A stretch of 64,000 nt of DNA, from positions 20,494 through 84,493 of the forward strand of contig CAZWPO010000011.1 in assembly GCA_964635975.1 (NCBI GenBank). Direction: 5' to 3'. Below the pieces are notes generated by a model. The model was given only the letters and a program-made list of their open reading frames with translations. It was not told where the DNA came from and made no database searches. Below are positions 1 through 8,679 of this stretch, piece after piece. The stretch is from UBA5314 sp964635975. GTDB taxonomy: Bacteria; Bacillota; Syntrophomonadia; Syntrophomonadales; Syntrophomonadaceae. Position numbers and translations under genes: made by a program. Every line of letters begins with the position of its first letter. Positions within the stretch are counted from its first letter, which is position 1.

Positions 1-417
1 CAAAAGGTTAAGGCACCCGGTTCTATGGTGATGCGATTCTATATTGATAAAAATCAGTACTACGTCAATGACCAGGAAAAAACCATGGACACGGCACCCA
101 TAATCTATGAGGAAAGGACCCTCCTGCCGATCAGATACGTGGCCGAAAACCTGGGAGCAACGGTCAGCTGGGATGCGGAATCGAGGAAGGTTACCATCAC
201 ACTTAACGACCAGACTATCGAACTCTGGATAGGCCAGAATATAGCCCGGGTCAATGGTGTAAGCATACCCATCGATCCTGACAACCCGGCGGTTACGCCT
301 ATTATTCAGGATCCGGGCAGAGCCATGCTGCCGCTAAGATTCATTTCCGAAACCCTGGGCTGCCAGGTGGACTGGAACCCTGACAAACAAGAGGTAAAAG
401 TGACTTATCCGAAATAA
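1..417 (+). CDS. C-terminal part of a stalk-domain (copper amine oxidase N1-like) surface protein, cut by window edge
   Basis: The reading frame is open to base 1 and the first codons (QKVKAPGSM) match the linker before the C-terminal domain of the 976-aa protein at 3239-6169, so the true start lies left of the window. What remains is one full stalk-type domain with two LLPIRYVAENLG / MLPLRFISETLG half-repeats, each followed by an SWDAE or DWNPD turn and a beta strand. Such domains sit at the ends of secreted proteins in Clostridia; a catalytic role is not implied. Identity with the 976-aa protein is very high over this part, though that gene lies on the other strand. The Met at base 25 is inside the domain and is not a credible start. 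Confidence 0.85.
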   Translation, partial: QKVKAPGSMVMRFYIDKNQYYVNDQEKTMDTAPIIYEERTLLPIRYVAENLGATVSWDAESRKVTITLNDQTIELWIGQNIARVNGVSIPIDPDNPAVTPIIQDPGRAMLPLRFISETLGCQVDWNPDKQEVKVTYPK

Positions 418-443
418 AGATTATTCGTTCTGGTTAGGTAAAA

Positions 444-468
444 GGCCCGGCGCTTCTGCCGCCGGGCC
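444..468 (+). terminator. GC-rich hairpin after the partial surface-protein gene
   Basis: A perfect 9-bp stem GGCCCGGCG / CGCCGGGCC encloses a 7-base loop, 27 bases after the stop codon at 417. No T-run follows on the plus strand, so termination is likely but less certain than for a classic intrinsic terminator. Confidence 0.5.
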
Positions 469-564
469 AGACCAGCCAGTAGTAACAGTGCTGCATCAGA
501 CGCGTGCTATTCCTTTATGCAGCTTGGTAACGAACAAAAGATAGTTCAAGGAGGTGAACCCTGC

Positions 565-930
565 TTGCGGGTAATGATAGTCGATGACGAACGTCCCTGT
601 ATCGATGAGCTCAGCTTTCTGCTGGCGCGTCATCCCGATATCGATATATGCGGAGCGTATACGAATCCCCTGGAGGTTCTCCACCAGGTTCAACTATACC
701 AACCACAAGTGATATTCGTGGATATTGTCATGCCTCATATTCACGGTATAGATCTGGCCAATCAGCTAAGAAAGCTCAACCAGAATCTCAGCCTGGTCTT
801 TGTCACTGCTCATGCCCGCCTCCTATCAAGCATAATTGAATTCCGCCCCCTTCACTCCATTCTCAAACCAATAAACAAAAATAAATTGGACCTTCTTTTG
901 AGTCAGCTCCGGGATCTTCACAAACGTTAA
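565..930 (+). CDS. Stand-alone response-regulator receiver domain
   Basis: The 121-aa product is a CheY-like receiver with no output domain. Visible are the acidic pair in VDDE, the phospho-acceptor Asp in FVDIVMPHIHG, the Thr of FVTAHA and the Lys of LKPI. The start is taken as TTG at 565 because a perfect AAGGAGGTG (548-556) lies 8 bases upstream; an upstream ATG at 517 has no such site. The beta5-Lys and helix layout resemble receivers that carry LytTR outputs, but the C-terminus ends after about 115 residues. No kinase gene is next to it. It could act by phospho-relay or by protein contact. Confidence 0.85.
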   Translation: MRVMIVDDERPCIDELSFLLARHPDIDICGAYTNPLEVLHQVQLYQPQVIFVDIVMPHIHGIDLANQLRKLNQNLSLVFVTAHARLLSSIIEFRPLHSILKPINKNKLDLLLSQLRDLHKR

Positions 931-992
931 AATATTGGACATTGAAGACAGTCCATTTTTTCCTGCCAGGAGGAAAGGTCACACATAAATTA

Positions 993-1412
993 TTAAAAAA
1001 GGTGGGTAAAGTGCTTTCGAGATGCTTCAAAAAGGCGCTCAGGAACAGTAATTGCACCCCAGGCGGGGTCGCCCAGGAAAAGGGTATAGGCTTTTTGCCA
1101 GTTCAGGGTGGCTTCACGGCAACTCGCGAAAGCCGTCCAGGGTATCATTAACGCACGGGGATTAAACCGGGTCTGTAGATACATGCCTTCAGGCGTGGCC
1201 GCAAAATATATGGTGTTCTTGTAGCGGACCTGTCCGATCATCAATGTTTGTCGGGGATAGGTAGATGAAGGCGTTTGGCCCTGAAACGAGTACAAAGCAG
1301 CTATATTATCCCATCCGCTGGCCTTGCGCAAAAGCAGTACTATGCCGAAAAACAGGCCGATTCCAAATGCAGCAGAGACCAGGACAATCAGCAAAACTAA
1401 AATAGCAATCAC
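993..1412 (-). CDS. Small membrane protein of unknown function
   Basis: The protein (139 aa from GTG at 1412; 147 aa from an earlier GTG at 1436) begins with one long or two short hydrophobic stretches over about the first 30 residues. A roughly 100-residue soluble tail follows, with TPEGMYL and IPWTAFASC stretches like a small beta-rich (PH-like) fold. The later start is preferred because AAGGGAGGG lies about 8 bases upstream of it and falls inside the coding region of the longer version. I do not recognise a named family. It is convergent with the receiver gene and follows the MFS/spermidine synthase gene on the same strand. Confidence 0.55.
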   Translation of the reverse strand: MIAILVLLIVLVSAAFGIGLFFGIVLLLRKASGWDNIAALYSFQGQTPSSTYPRQTLMIGQVRYKNTIYFAATPEGMYLQTRFNPRALMIPWTAFASCREATLNWQKAYTLFLGDPAWGAITVPERLFEASRKHFTHLF

Positions 1413-1571
1413 CAGGCTTTTCCCTCCCTTCAACACCGCCCATCTTCTACCAGCATTAGATTATTTTTTATAGTATGTCAGGAAACGGTGATTGTAAAGA
1501 CCATACCCCGCAGAATATTGGGACGCTCCCTGTTGTCCCACAATTATCGATTATTATTCTTATTGCGACCA

Positions 1572-3125
1572 TTAGTAGAACTGTTTTTCACTTGCAGATT
1601 TAAATGCCTCCACGGCTATGGGATATGTCAGCTGGTCTATAGGTGCCTTGTCGTCAGTAATGATAAAGGAATTCACATCCGCCTGGTATGGCGATATCTT
1701 TGAAGAAGAACCTGTGCTCAGCTTCAGCAGGTCGCCGGGTATAGAACTGAAATCTTGAAGCTGCTGTGTTATATCTCTAAGGGACTTTTCTTCGTTAAAA
1801 GCTAGAAATATGCTGTTGCCGGAATTAAGATCTAATGTGTAAAGAGAAGAAAATATATCTTCCAGGGTGTTGCCGATGCAGCCATGTAAAGTAGGCCCAG
1901 CACCCGTTGGGTCTTTTAAGACATTTACGTTCATTATAATCATGCCGCCCGGCTTCAGATGCTCCTGACAAAGAGTGAAGAACTCACGAGTTGTAAGGTA
2001 AAATGGTATATCAACCCCGCCCCGGTAAAGGTCCACTTGTATGAAGTCGTATTTTCTTTCGGGATGTCCCACCAAGTAAGAGCGGGCATCTTCCACTACT
2101 ATATTGAGCCGGGGCAAGTCTTTGGGAATGCCAAACATAGTGTTCGCCAACTCAACCATCAGAGGATCGATATCCAGGGCATCGATCTGCAGACCAGGCC
2201 AGTAGTGCAGGTATTGACGCACCGAAGTTCCGCCTCCCATGCCCAGCACCAGGCAGTTTTGAGCATCATCCTGGATGCAGGGAGCCAGGCAGTAGTAATC
2301 CCATACATTGCCGCTTAAAATACAATCCGGGTTATATATAGAATGGATGAAGTTGCTGCCGGGTTTTAAAATCAGCCATCTGCCCAGGGCTTCCACCCTA
2401 ACGTGGCTGTAAGGGCTCTCCCCGGCATACACCACATTTGCACCAGGCAGCGGTTCCGGGTAGTTCCAGGCGGCCAGTCCAATAAATATCAGTAGAAGCA
2501 CAGGGTTCTTTTTGTGCAGGAAGGCTCCCGCCACACCAGCCATTATAAGGACTACTGCGCATATTATCATGGTCTTGTGAGAACCCAGCACGGGTATAAA
2601 ATAGAAGGATGCTAAAAAGGTACCAGCTATGCTGCCCACGGTTGAAATAGAATATATAGTTCCCGCCGTGCTGCCGATTTTATCTTCTCTGGCCAGCCTT
2701 TTAATGAGTAGCGGAGAAACGGTACTCAGCATTAGCATAGGAAAGGCGAAAAGGATGATTGAAGCTGTGATTGATCCCCCGGCCAGGCCCATGCCCTGTG
2801 AAAAGAGCAGTATCTTTTTATAAGAAAAGCTTATGACCGTGGTGTAAAGTCCCGAAAGCAACAAAGCCCAAAAGCCCAGCCAGTCAATAGTATAACGGTC
2901 GGCCAGGAATCCCCCCAATAAATACCCAAGGGCTAAAGCGGTCATGATAATGCCGATCAGACTGCCCCAGACATAGGTAGAATACCCGAAGTAGGGGGCA
3001 AGCAAACGAAAGCCCAGCATCTCCAAAACCATGATAAAAAATCCGGCAATAAATGCCACCCCGTAAAGAAACACCGGCATATCATTATAAGCGGACAGCT
3101 TCTGTTTTTTCTGCTTGCGGGCCAT
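1572..3125 (-). CDS. Fused MFS-like membrane domain / spermidine-synthase-like domain
   Basis: The 517-aa protein has about eight or more hydrophobic helices in residues 10-220, followed by a class I methyltransferase-like (Rossmann) domain. The SAM-binding loop reads VLGMGGGTSVRQY, with the acidic DALDIDP strand and the VVEDARSYL and FIQVDLYRGG motifs of the aminopropyltransferase family. Such fusions are common in bacteria and their substrate is usually unproven, so polyamine synthesis is only a family-level call. ATG 3125 is chosen because AGGGGA lies about 9 bases upstream; a TTG at 3146 lacks a site. It lies downstream of the 976-aa surface-protein gene, but a probable terminator separates them. 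Confidence 0.8.
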   Translation of the reverse strand: MARKQKKQKLSAYNDMPVFLYGVAFIAGFFIMVLEMLGFRLLAPYFGYSTYVWGSLIGIIMTALALGYLLGGFLADRYTIDWLGFWALLLSGLYTTVISFSYKKILLFSQGMGLAGGSITASIILFAFPMLMLSTVSPLLIKRLAREDKIGSTAGTIYSISTVGSIAGTFLASFYFIPVLGSHKTMIICAVVLIMAGVAGAFLHKKNPVLLLIFIGLAAWNYPEPLPGANVVYAGESPYSHVRVEALGRWLILKPGSNFIHSIYNPDCILSGNVWDYYCLAPCIQDDAQNCLVLGMGGGTSVRQYLHYWPGLQIDALDIDPLMVELANTMFGIPKDLPRLNIVVEDARSYLVGHPERKYDFIQVDLYRGGVDIPFYLTTREFFTLCQEHLKPGGMIIMNVNVLKDPTGAGPTLHGCIGNTLEDIFSSLYTLDLNSGNSIFLAFNEEKSLRDITQQLQDFSSIPGDLLKLSTGSSSKISPYQADVNSFIITDDKAPIDQLTYPIAVEAFKSASEKQFY

Positions 3126-3171
3126 AATCCAATTCCCCTGCTTCAACTCTTAATAAGACTGATTCTCTAAA

Positions 3172-3228
3172 GAAAAAAGACCTGAGCAGTGTCTGGCTGG
3201 CTTTTCTCCAGCTGAAACCCGCCCAGGC
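3172..3228 (-). terminator. Probable intrinsic terminator after the 976-aa surface-protein gene
   Basis: On the minus strand, just after the stop codon at 3239, a nested hairpin can form: GGCCTG with CAGGTC outside, GCTGG with CCAGC inside. It is followed directly by six T residues. Confidence 0.55.
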
Positions 3229-3238
3229 CTGATTCATA

Positions 3239-6169
3239 CTATACTTTTGGGTAAGTAACTTTGATTTCCTGTATATCCGGATTCCAGGTTACCGTACAGC
3301 CCATGGTCTCGGCGATGAATCTTAGCGGTAGCATGGCTCTGCCCGGTTCTTGGATAATAGGTACTACTGCCGGGTTGTCAGGATCGATGGGCATATCAAC
3401 CCGGTTCACTTTAGCGATGCCCTGGCCTATCCACAGTTCGATAGTCTGGTCGTTAAGTGCGATGGTAGCCTTTCTCGCTTCTGCATCCCAGCTTACCACT
3501 GCACCCAGGTTTTCGGCCACGTATCTGATAGGCAGGAGGGTTCTTTCTTCCACGATTATGGGAACCGTGTCCATGGTTTTTTCCTGGTCGTTGACGTAAT
3601 ACTGATTTTTATCTATATAGAATCGAATCACCATAGAACCGGGCGCCTTAACCTTTTGCTCCTCCAATACCAGGAAACTCTTTTCCTGTCCGTAAGCGGT
3701 ACCCCGGGAATTGGTGGCGTAGGCTTTGAAATAGTACTCGGTATTAGGTGAGAGGCTGCTTAAGCTGTAGCTAAAGCTGCCCAGCAGGTCATTAGTGCCT
3801 GCCTTAACCTGGGTCCACTCGCCTCCCTCAGGTTTGTACATGAACCCGTAAGCACTTATCGAAGCGCCGCCGCGGGCAGTGATTTCTCCATTGAGCACCG
3901 CCGAACTACCGGTGGAGGAAGTTGCTGAACCGGTTGCAACCGTGGGTAAGCTGATGCTGCCGCCGCCCCCACCGCCGCCGCTGCTCGGGGACGTACTTTT
4001 CGCCGACCAGGCGATGGCAAAGACTTTGTAGCTTCCACCGCTGCCATTTGAACCGGCATCGATATAATAGGCTGGGTCTGTAGCATAGGTAAACAGCTGG
4101 TTTCCACTGGCATCCGCGCTGTCCGGGTAAGTCGCATACCCGGTGCGGCTGCAATAGTCCCTACCGTAAATAGGCACCACAATCAGGGTTCCGTCCGAGT
4201 TGATGCCTATCGGATTGTTCACCGGGTGTAGGCAGTCATTCAGCGTCGCGGTGAATATTTCACTGTCGGTGGGGCAGGAGGCCAGTGTCTCGAGAAATTC
4301 TTCACTGATGACCCCGCCTGAAGCAGGCCCCAGGGTGGCCAAAACCTGATAAAGGTTGGATGTCCCATATCCCATATCAATTAACTGCTTGATCAGCCCG
4401 CCCTCTTCGTTGGAGAGAACAAAGGTGGTGGCAATATTAGGCGACCAGGCGATGGCGAAACCTTTGTAATAGTAGGTGTTGTTTCCATCCGACTTGCACC
4501 CGAGGTCGATGTAATAAGAACCGCTGTCAGCACTTGTGAACAGCATGTAACCTGCGGCATTATCGTAGCACTGGTTAGTAGTGTAGCCGGCATCACCGTA
4601 AAAGTCGCGCCCATAGCAGGCCGAAACAATAAGTTCCCCGTTGGCGCCGATGCCGATCGGATTATTATTGACATCCGCAAAATTGTTAAGGGCAGCGGTT
4701 TTTGCGTCGCAACCGGCAGGGCAGTCCGCCAGTTGGGCCATGAACTCATCTGTTATCGCTCCGCCCGACAGAGGCTTTAGCACCTGCAGTAATTCATACA
4801 GGCTGTCATCGCCATATCCGGCTGCAATTAGCTGGTCGATGAGCCCCCCCTCTTCATTGCTCAAAACAAAGGTGGGCACCAAATAGGGCTGCCAGGCGAT
4901 GGCGAACGCCTTGTAGTTGCCGCTCCCGGCTCCCGCCACGGCGTGGCCGGTATCGATATAGAATCCCTGGTCCTGGGCGTGGGTGAACCACATTTCCCCC
5001 GCGTCCGCGCTGAACCCCTTTTCGGTGGGATAGCCCGGGTGCCCGACATAGTCTTTTCCGTAAATACTTAAAATCATGAGCGTTCCATCCGAGTTGATCC
5101 CCACCGGATTGTTCAGCCCCGCAAAGTTGCTTAGTGAAGCGTCTGGATCAAACACTTCACTGTTGGCCGGACAGGACTGCAGGGTTTGCAGAAACTCATC
5201 GCTGATGACCCCGCCCGATTGGGGCTGTAGTAGCTCCAGTACTTCGTACAGGTTTTTATCCCCATGATCTGCGGCAATCAATTTATCGATCAGCCCGCCC
5301 TGCTCATTGCTTAGAATAAATGTGGTAGCAGAGCCGGAATGGCTTTCGCTGATTAGTGTAGGCGTGAAGAGCAGATCTATAATATTCCCGGACGGGCTTG
5401 TGTACTCGCAGCTGAAGCTGATCGGGAAAGATGATCCCAGATTGGGTGTCAGGATGTTGATAAGCGCTCCGCTGTGGAACTGGAAAGTCATTCCACCCAT
5501 ATCCGATCCACCCTCAATATCCATATAATAATCAGCGTTTAAACTTGGTAAATCATAGACTTTTGAGTCACTGGCGCTGGTCTGGGCCATGGCTCCCTCC
5601 AGGCTCAATCCCGTATAGCTAAACCAGACCGGATCAGCCCGCATGGCTTCTATGGTGCCATTTGGATTCTGAATATATATATCGAAATAGGCTTGACCAG
5701 TCCCGTTACCTGTGCCGCGGCTGCGCAATATTACACGCCAGCCTTCGGGATTTTCTACAGTACCGGGCACAGTAATATTATACTGTACCGCCTCATAGCT
5801 AAAAATCCCGCCCGAGCTGTCGGCTGCCTCGTAGGTATAGATGCTGCGGGTAGCGCTAAAGCCGTCCTGGCTGATTACCTGCCCTTCCGAGCTGCCTTCG
5901 ATATTGGTGACGGAATGGGTTTTGATCCTCTCACCGGTCACAAGACTCGTAAAATACAAATGCGCGCAAGTATTATTGGCCACCCACTGGTCTACGTTGT
6001 TCCAAAACATAGCCCCATTACTATTGACGGGTGCACTGGCTTCCCCTATGATGCCTCCCGGTTCAGTATCGATATGTATTGTGGTGGTACCAGCCCGAGC
6101 TGGGCCTGCGTAAACTAAGATGCAGGCCAGAGAAAGAATAAGCATCAAGGATATTTTAAACGCCTTCAC
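3239..6169 (-). CDS. Secreted repeat protein with fibronectin-like and stalk (CuAO N1-like) domains
   Basis: The 976-aa protein has a signal peptide (residues 1-26, ending PARA). An N-terminal unknown region (30-280) is followed by three copies of an unnamed repeat of about 140 aa (283-427, 433-576, 582-721), each opening with F(I/V)LSNE(Q/E)GGLI. Then come a poly-Gly linker (730-738), a fibronectin-III-like domain (742-834) with YYFKAYATNSRGTAYG, and a C-terminal stalk domain (846-975). The start is GTG 6169, with AAGGAGGAGG seven bases upstream. It sits 37 bp downstream of the 405-aa secreted protein gene and is probably co-transcribed with it. A surface or extracellular role is inferred; the repeat has no name I recognise. 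Confidence 0.85.
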   Translation of the reverse strand: MKAFKISLMLILSLACILVYAGPARAGTTTIHIDTEPGGIIGEASAPVNSNGAMFWNNVDQWVANNTCAHLYFTSLVTGERIKTHSVTNIEGSSEGQVISQDGFSATRSIYTYEAADSSGGIFSYEAVQYNITVPGTVENPEGWRVILRSRGTGNGTGQAYFDIYIQNPNGTIEAMRADPVWFSYTGLSLEGAMAQTSASDSKVYDLPSLNADYYMDIEGGSDMGGMTFQFHSGALINILTPNLGSSFPISFSCEYTSPSGNIIDLLFTPTLISESHSGSATTFILSNEQGGLIDKLIAADHGDKNLYEVLELLQPQSGGVISDEFLQTLQSCPANSEVFDPDASLSNFAGLNNPVGINSDGTLMILSIYGKDYVGHPGYPTEKGFSADAGEMWFTHAQDQGFYIDTGHAVAGAGSGNYKAFAIAWQPYLVPTFVLSNEEGGLIDQLIAAGYGDDSLYELLQVLKPLSGGAITDEFMAQLADCPAGCDAKTAALNNFADVNNNPIGIGANGELIVSACYGRDFYGDAGYTTNQCYDNAAGYMLFTSADSGSYYIDLGCKSDGNNTYYYKGFAIAWSPNIATTFVLSNEEGGLIKQLIDMGYGTSNLYQVLATLGPASGGVISEEFLETLASCPTDSEIFTATLNDCLHPVNNPIGINSDGTLIVVPIYGRDYCSRTGYATYPDSADASGNQLFTYATDPAYYIDAGSNGSGGSYKVFAIAWSAKSTSPSSGGGGGGGSISLPTVATGSATSSTGSSAVLNGEITARGGASISAYGFMYKPEGGEWTQVKAGTNDLLGSFSYSLSSLSPNTEYYFKAYATNSRGTAYGQEKSFLVLEEQKVKAPGSMVIRFYIDKNQYYVNDQEKTMDTVPIIVEERTLLPIRYVAENLGAVVSWDAEARKATIALNDQTIELWIGQGIAKVNRVDMPIDPDNPAVVPIIQEPGRAMLPLRFIAETMGCTVTWNPDIQEIKVTYPKV
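4007..5323 (-). repeat. Three tandem ~145-aa coding repeats
   Basis: Within the 976-aa protein, units at about 5323-4889, 4873-4442 and 4426-4007 share these features: an opening VLSNEEGGLI, a (I/S)GG(A/V)I(S/T)(D/E)EF motif, a Cys-Pro (SCP or DCPA), an N(N)P(I/V)GI strand, a YG(K/R)D motif and a closing KxFAIAW. They have diverged at the DNA level, so the duplication is not recent. Confidence 0.85.
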
Positions 6170-6206
6170 AAAATACCTCCTCCTTATCTTGGGACCCTGC
6201 CCGCCT

Positions 6207-7424
6207 TTATTTGATAAGCGCTAGCAGTCCCTGGGCAATGATCATATCATTCGCTTCCTGGCCGCCAAACCCGTTTATATCCCCGCCGCTTATTACGCTG
6301 CGAACCGTATCACTGGCGATGTCAACCACCAGAACCTTCTGTTTTTCACGGATCAGGATATACAGGGTGCTGCCTTCCGGATCAACTGCTATGGCATCAG
6401 GAGACGGGCCATTCATGTTTAAATTAACCCGCAAAGCATCCGAGTCGCCGGCTTCTGTTTCATTGACCGCACTGCCCTTGATGATTATGGATATCGCTGC
6501 CGGTTCCAAAACCATATTGTTTGCCGGTCCGCTTACGGTAATCAGAATATTGTTCTCTCCCGCGTTCTGAGCAGTCCAGGTCAATCCTTCTGGCAGCCCT
6601 TCAATAATTATGTCCGCGCTTAAATCATCCCCGGCTGCGCCTTTTAGCGTTCTGCTGATCAATCTAAGCTGCCATGTGCTGTCTTCGCTTGCAACATTCC
6701 GGCAGGCTGCTGCTATAGTTACCGAACTGTCTTCAATACTAGCGCTTATGTTTACCTGCTTGAGCAGAGGTGGAGTCGGGACTTCCGGATCGACAACCTG
6801 CTCCTGAATGCCGCTGACCTGGTCAGGGCTTTCCTCCAGAAGAGCTCCGGTTTCATCATTTGCCGGAGTATCTGTTTCCACTTCCCCGGTTTCAGTCTGG
6901 CCCTGGTTCTGATTGGCCTGGTCAGCATTGTCGCTGTCATTGCTGCCGTCCGGGTTTTGGCTGTCCTGACCTTCCATGCCGGTGTCATTTGATGTGCTTT
7001 CCGAATCGGACTGCATATCTGTCTGGACTCCGCCATCTGTTGCTGAGCTGTCATCAGATGTTTCATTCACGGGCTGGCCCGCTTCGCCTGCAAAGGTTGT
7101 GTTTTGATAGTCTGGCTGCTGGCCTGGAGGTTCGGTGACGCTCCCACCAACCTGCCCTGAAGTTTCTTCCTGCACTGACTCGCTATCAGTACTGTCGAAT
7201 TGGGCAGTACCCGGTTCTGAAAAATCATCCCCCGGGCTGCTTATGGATTCACCCGGGATACCCTTTGCGCTCAAGTCGGTTCCCGCTGGTCCGCTTTGCT
7301 CTGCTGCCGGTTCCTCGCTCATCGAACCTTCTGCAAAGACTACCGGGTTGTAGAGCAAGAGCAAGAGCATGAGCAAAGACAGACTAATAGAAATCATCCT
7401 GTTCAAGCGCCTTTTTCTTAGCAA
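6207..7424 (-). CDS. Acidic secreted protein with Ser/Asp/Gln-rich stalk and dockerin-like tail
   Basis: The 405-aa protein has a long hydrophobic signal sequence (residues 10-31, VVFAEG). A roughly 170-residue low-complexity acidic region rich in E, S, D, G, Q and T follows, and then a folded C-terminal half. The latter contains one beta-propeller-like blade (PDAIAVDPEGSTLYI ... KVLVVDIASDTV). It closes with GDINGFGGQEAND, whose D/N/G/D spacing is like one half of a dockerin or EF-hand loop. The start is TTG 7424, with AAAGGAGAG seven bases upstream. It is first in a probable two-gene operon with the 976-aa protein and divergent from the broken LuxR regulator gene at 7888. Confidence 0.75.
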   Translation of the reverse strand: MLRKRRLNRMISISLSLLMLLLLLYNPVVFAEGSMSEEPAAEQSGPAGTDLSAKGIPGESISSPGDDFSEPGTAQFDSTDSESVQEETSGQVGGSVTEPPGQQPDYQNTTFAGEAGQPVNETSDDSSATDGGVQTDMQSDSESTSNDTGMEGQDSQNPDGSNDSDNADQANQNQGQTETGEVETDTPANDETGALLEESPDQVSGIQEQVVDPEVPTPPLLKQVNISASIEDSSVTIAAACRNVASEDSTWQLRLISRTLKGAAGDDLSADIIIEGLPEGLTWTAQNAGENNILITVSGPANNMVLEPAAISIIIKGSAVNETEAGDSDALRVNLNMNGPSPDAIAVDPEGSTLYILIREKQKVLVVDIASDTVRSVISGGDINGFGGQEANDMIIAQGLLALIK

Positions 7425-7685
7425 ATGACTTCTCTCCTTTCAAAAGGGATTTAAAATCTTTTGTTTCAAAGGATTGGGGTCCCATATGCAATAATACGGA
7501 ATAACGATCTGGACCCGCAGCTGCCAGCCCCCTCGCGGCATTTTTATAAGCATATGAAAACGGTCTTAAAAAATCTTAAATTTTAAATCCTTTTAGCCGA
7601 AACATCCTGTTTTCACATCCTCGTAGCTTTTGCCCAATTTTTCACATTAATCATGACCTTTGCCATGCAAATTTCCTGGGAGGTA

Positions 7686-7715
7686 TATCCTAAAATGCAA
7701 TATATTATTAACACA
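7686..7715. promoter_or_regulatory. Conserved 30-bp element, copy 1
   Basis: This stretch (core TATCCTAAAATGCA, then an AT-rich TTATTAACACA tail) matches 15577-15606 in 29 of 30 positions. In both places it begins exactly 141 bp before a TATAAT box that serves a LuxR-MFS gene, and it lies between that gene and a divergent surface-protein gene. A binding site for the regulator or a shared activator is inferred. Confidence 0.65.
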
Positions 7716-7802
7716 TTATTTTGCTCTCTCCAATTATCCCTGGGTATAATTCCGTTATAAATTCCGGTTTTTAGTGAAAAATCAATGTATTGCCAGGATG
7801 TA

Positions 7803-7832
7803 TTTACCAAACCAGGTATAGTCTGCTATAAT
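7803..7832 (+). promoter_or_regulatory. Promoter of the broken LuxR-MFS gene
   Basis: TTTACC and a perfect TATAAT (7827-7832) are separated by 18 bp. The paralogous gene at 15796 has the same boxes with 17 bp. The rest of 7425-7887 is AT-rich and holds no gene I can support. Confidence 0.6.
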
Positions 7833-7887
7833 ACCCCTATCCAAGACCACGCGACACTCATTGAAAAAGGAAAAGCAGGATAAATTG

Positions 7888-8566
7888 ATGGGAGATTACC
7901 TGAGCTTAAATCGTTCTCAATTAGCTTATATCGTTCCGGCTACCCTTTACGCATTCTGGCTGGCCTGCGTGGGCAACAGCCCTGGTATGCTCCCTAGGCC
8001 TGATTCTTCCCATCGCTTTGAAGCAAATAGGCATCATATCGGCCGACATCCTCTCTAAAAGTGTAAGCCACGTGTATATATTTTCCACTTCCGTCCTGAC
8101 TATACTCCTTGCCCTTCCTTTGATCCCACTTCTTTTTGACAGGATTAGAGATATGGCAATACTGAGCATAAGGCGGCAGATGCCACCCATCGCTTTGGCT
8201 GCATCCTACGAATATAATCCCACAGTCAATCCCGAGGTAGAGAATCATTATATTAAATCCGAAATTAAGGAGAGACTACCTGGCGAAGAAATACCCGCAT
8301 CAATTCTAAGCCAAAGCAAAGATGACCCTGAATGGGAAATTGTAGTTGATAATTTTGCCCAAAAATACGGGTTCACAAAAAGAGAGACTCAGGTATTGGA
8401 GCTTACTCTGCACGACCTGACAGTAGTAAAAATGGCTGAGACACTTAACGTCTCCGAGCCTACTGTGAAGCACTACATACGTCAAATGCTCAGAAAAACC
8501 GAAACTAAAAACCGTCGTGAACTTCTATCCATGCTGATCAAAGAGCAGGCAGACAAACACTATTAA
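7888..8566 (+). pseudogene. LuxR-type regulator with MFS-like domain, internally deleted and frameshifted
   Basis: The N-terminal piece (ATG 7888, AGGA seven bases upstream) encodes LSLNRSQLAYIVPATLY, matching residues 5-22 of the intact paralogue at 15796-17355. After LACVGN the frame changes near base 7975-7985. It resumes in another frame at LVCSLGLILPIALKQIGIIS, which matches paralogue residues near 330-350. About 300 residues (roughly 900 bp) of transmembrane domain are missing. The C-terminal HTH is undamaged (SEPTVKHYIRQMLRKTETK) and open to the stop at 8566. A TTG at 8018 could start an HTH-bearing fragment, but it has no ribosome site. This looks like a recent deletion in one of two duplicated genes. 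Confidence 0.85.
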
Positions 8567-8629
8567 TTTCTCGGCGTCATATTTTCAAAAGGCGGTTGGC
8601 CGCGTGTCACCGCTTTCTTTAAGTAGACA

Positions 8630-8665
8630 CAGAGGGGTCCTGCATAAATGCGTAGACGCCCTCTG
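8630..8665. terminator. Hairpin between convergent genes
   Basis: CAGAGGG and CCCTCTG pair around a 22-base loop that itself can fold through GCAT/ATGC. It lies between the convergent ends of the broken LuxR gene (8566) and the giant SLH protein gene (8680). No T-run is present, so the terminator role is only suggested by position. Confidence 0.35.
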
Positions 8666-8679
8666 CCTCTGAGTGATTC

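Noticed and set aside
8018..8566. Separate short LuxR gene starting at TTG 8018
   Set aside because: No ribosome site, and the match to the intact paralogue continues upstream of 8018, so it is part of the broken gene.
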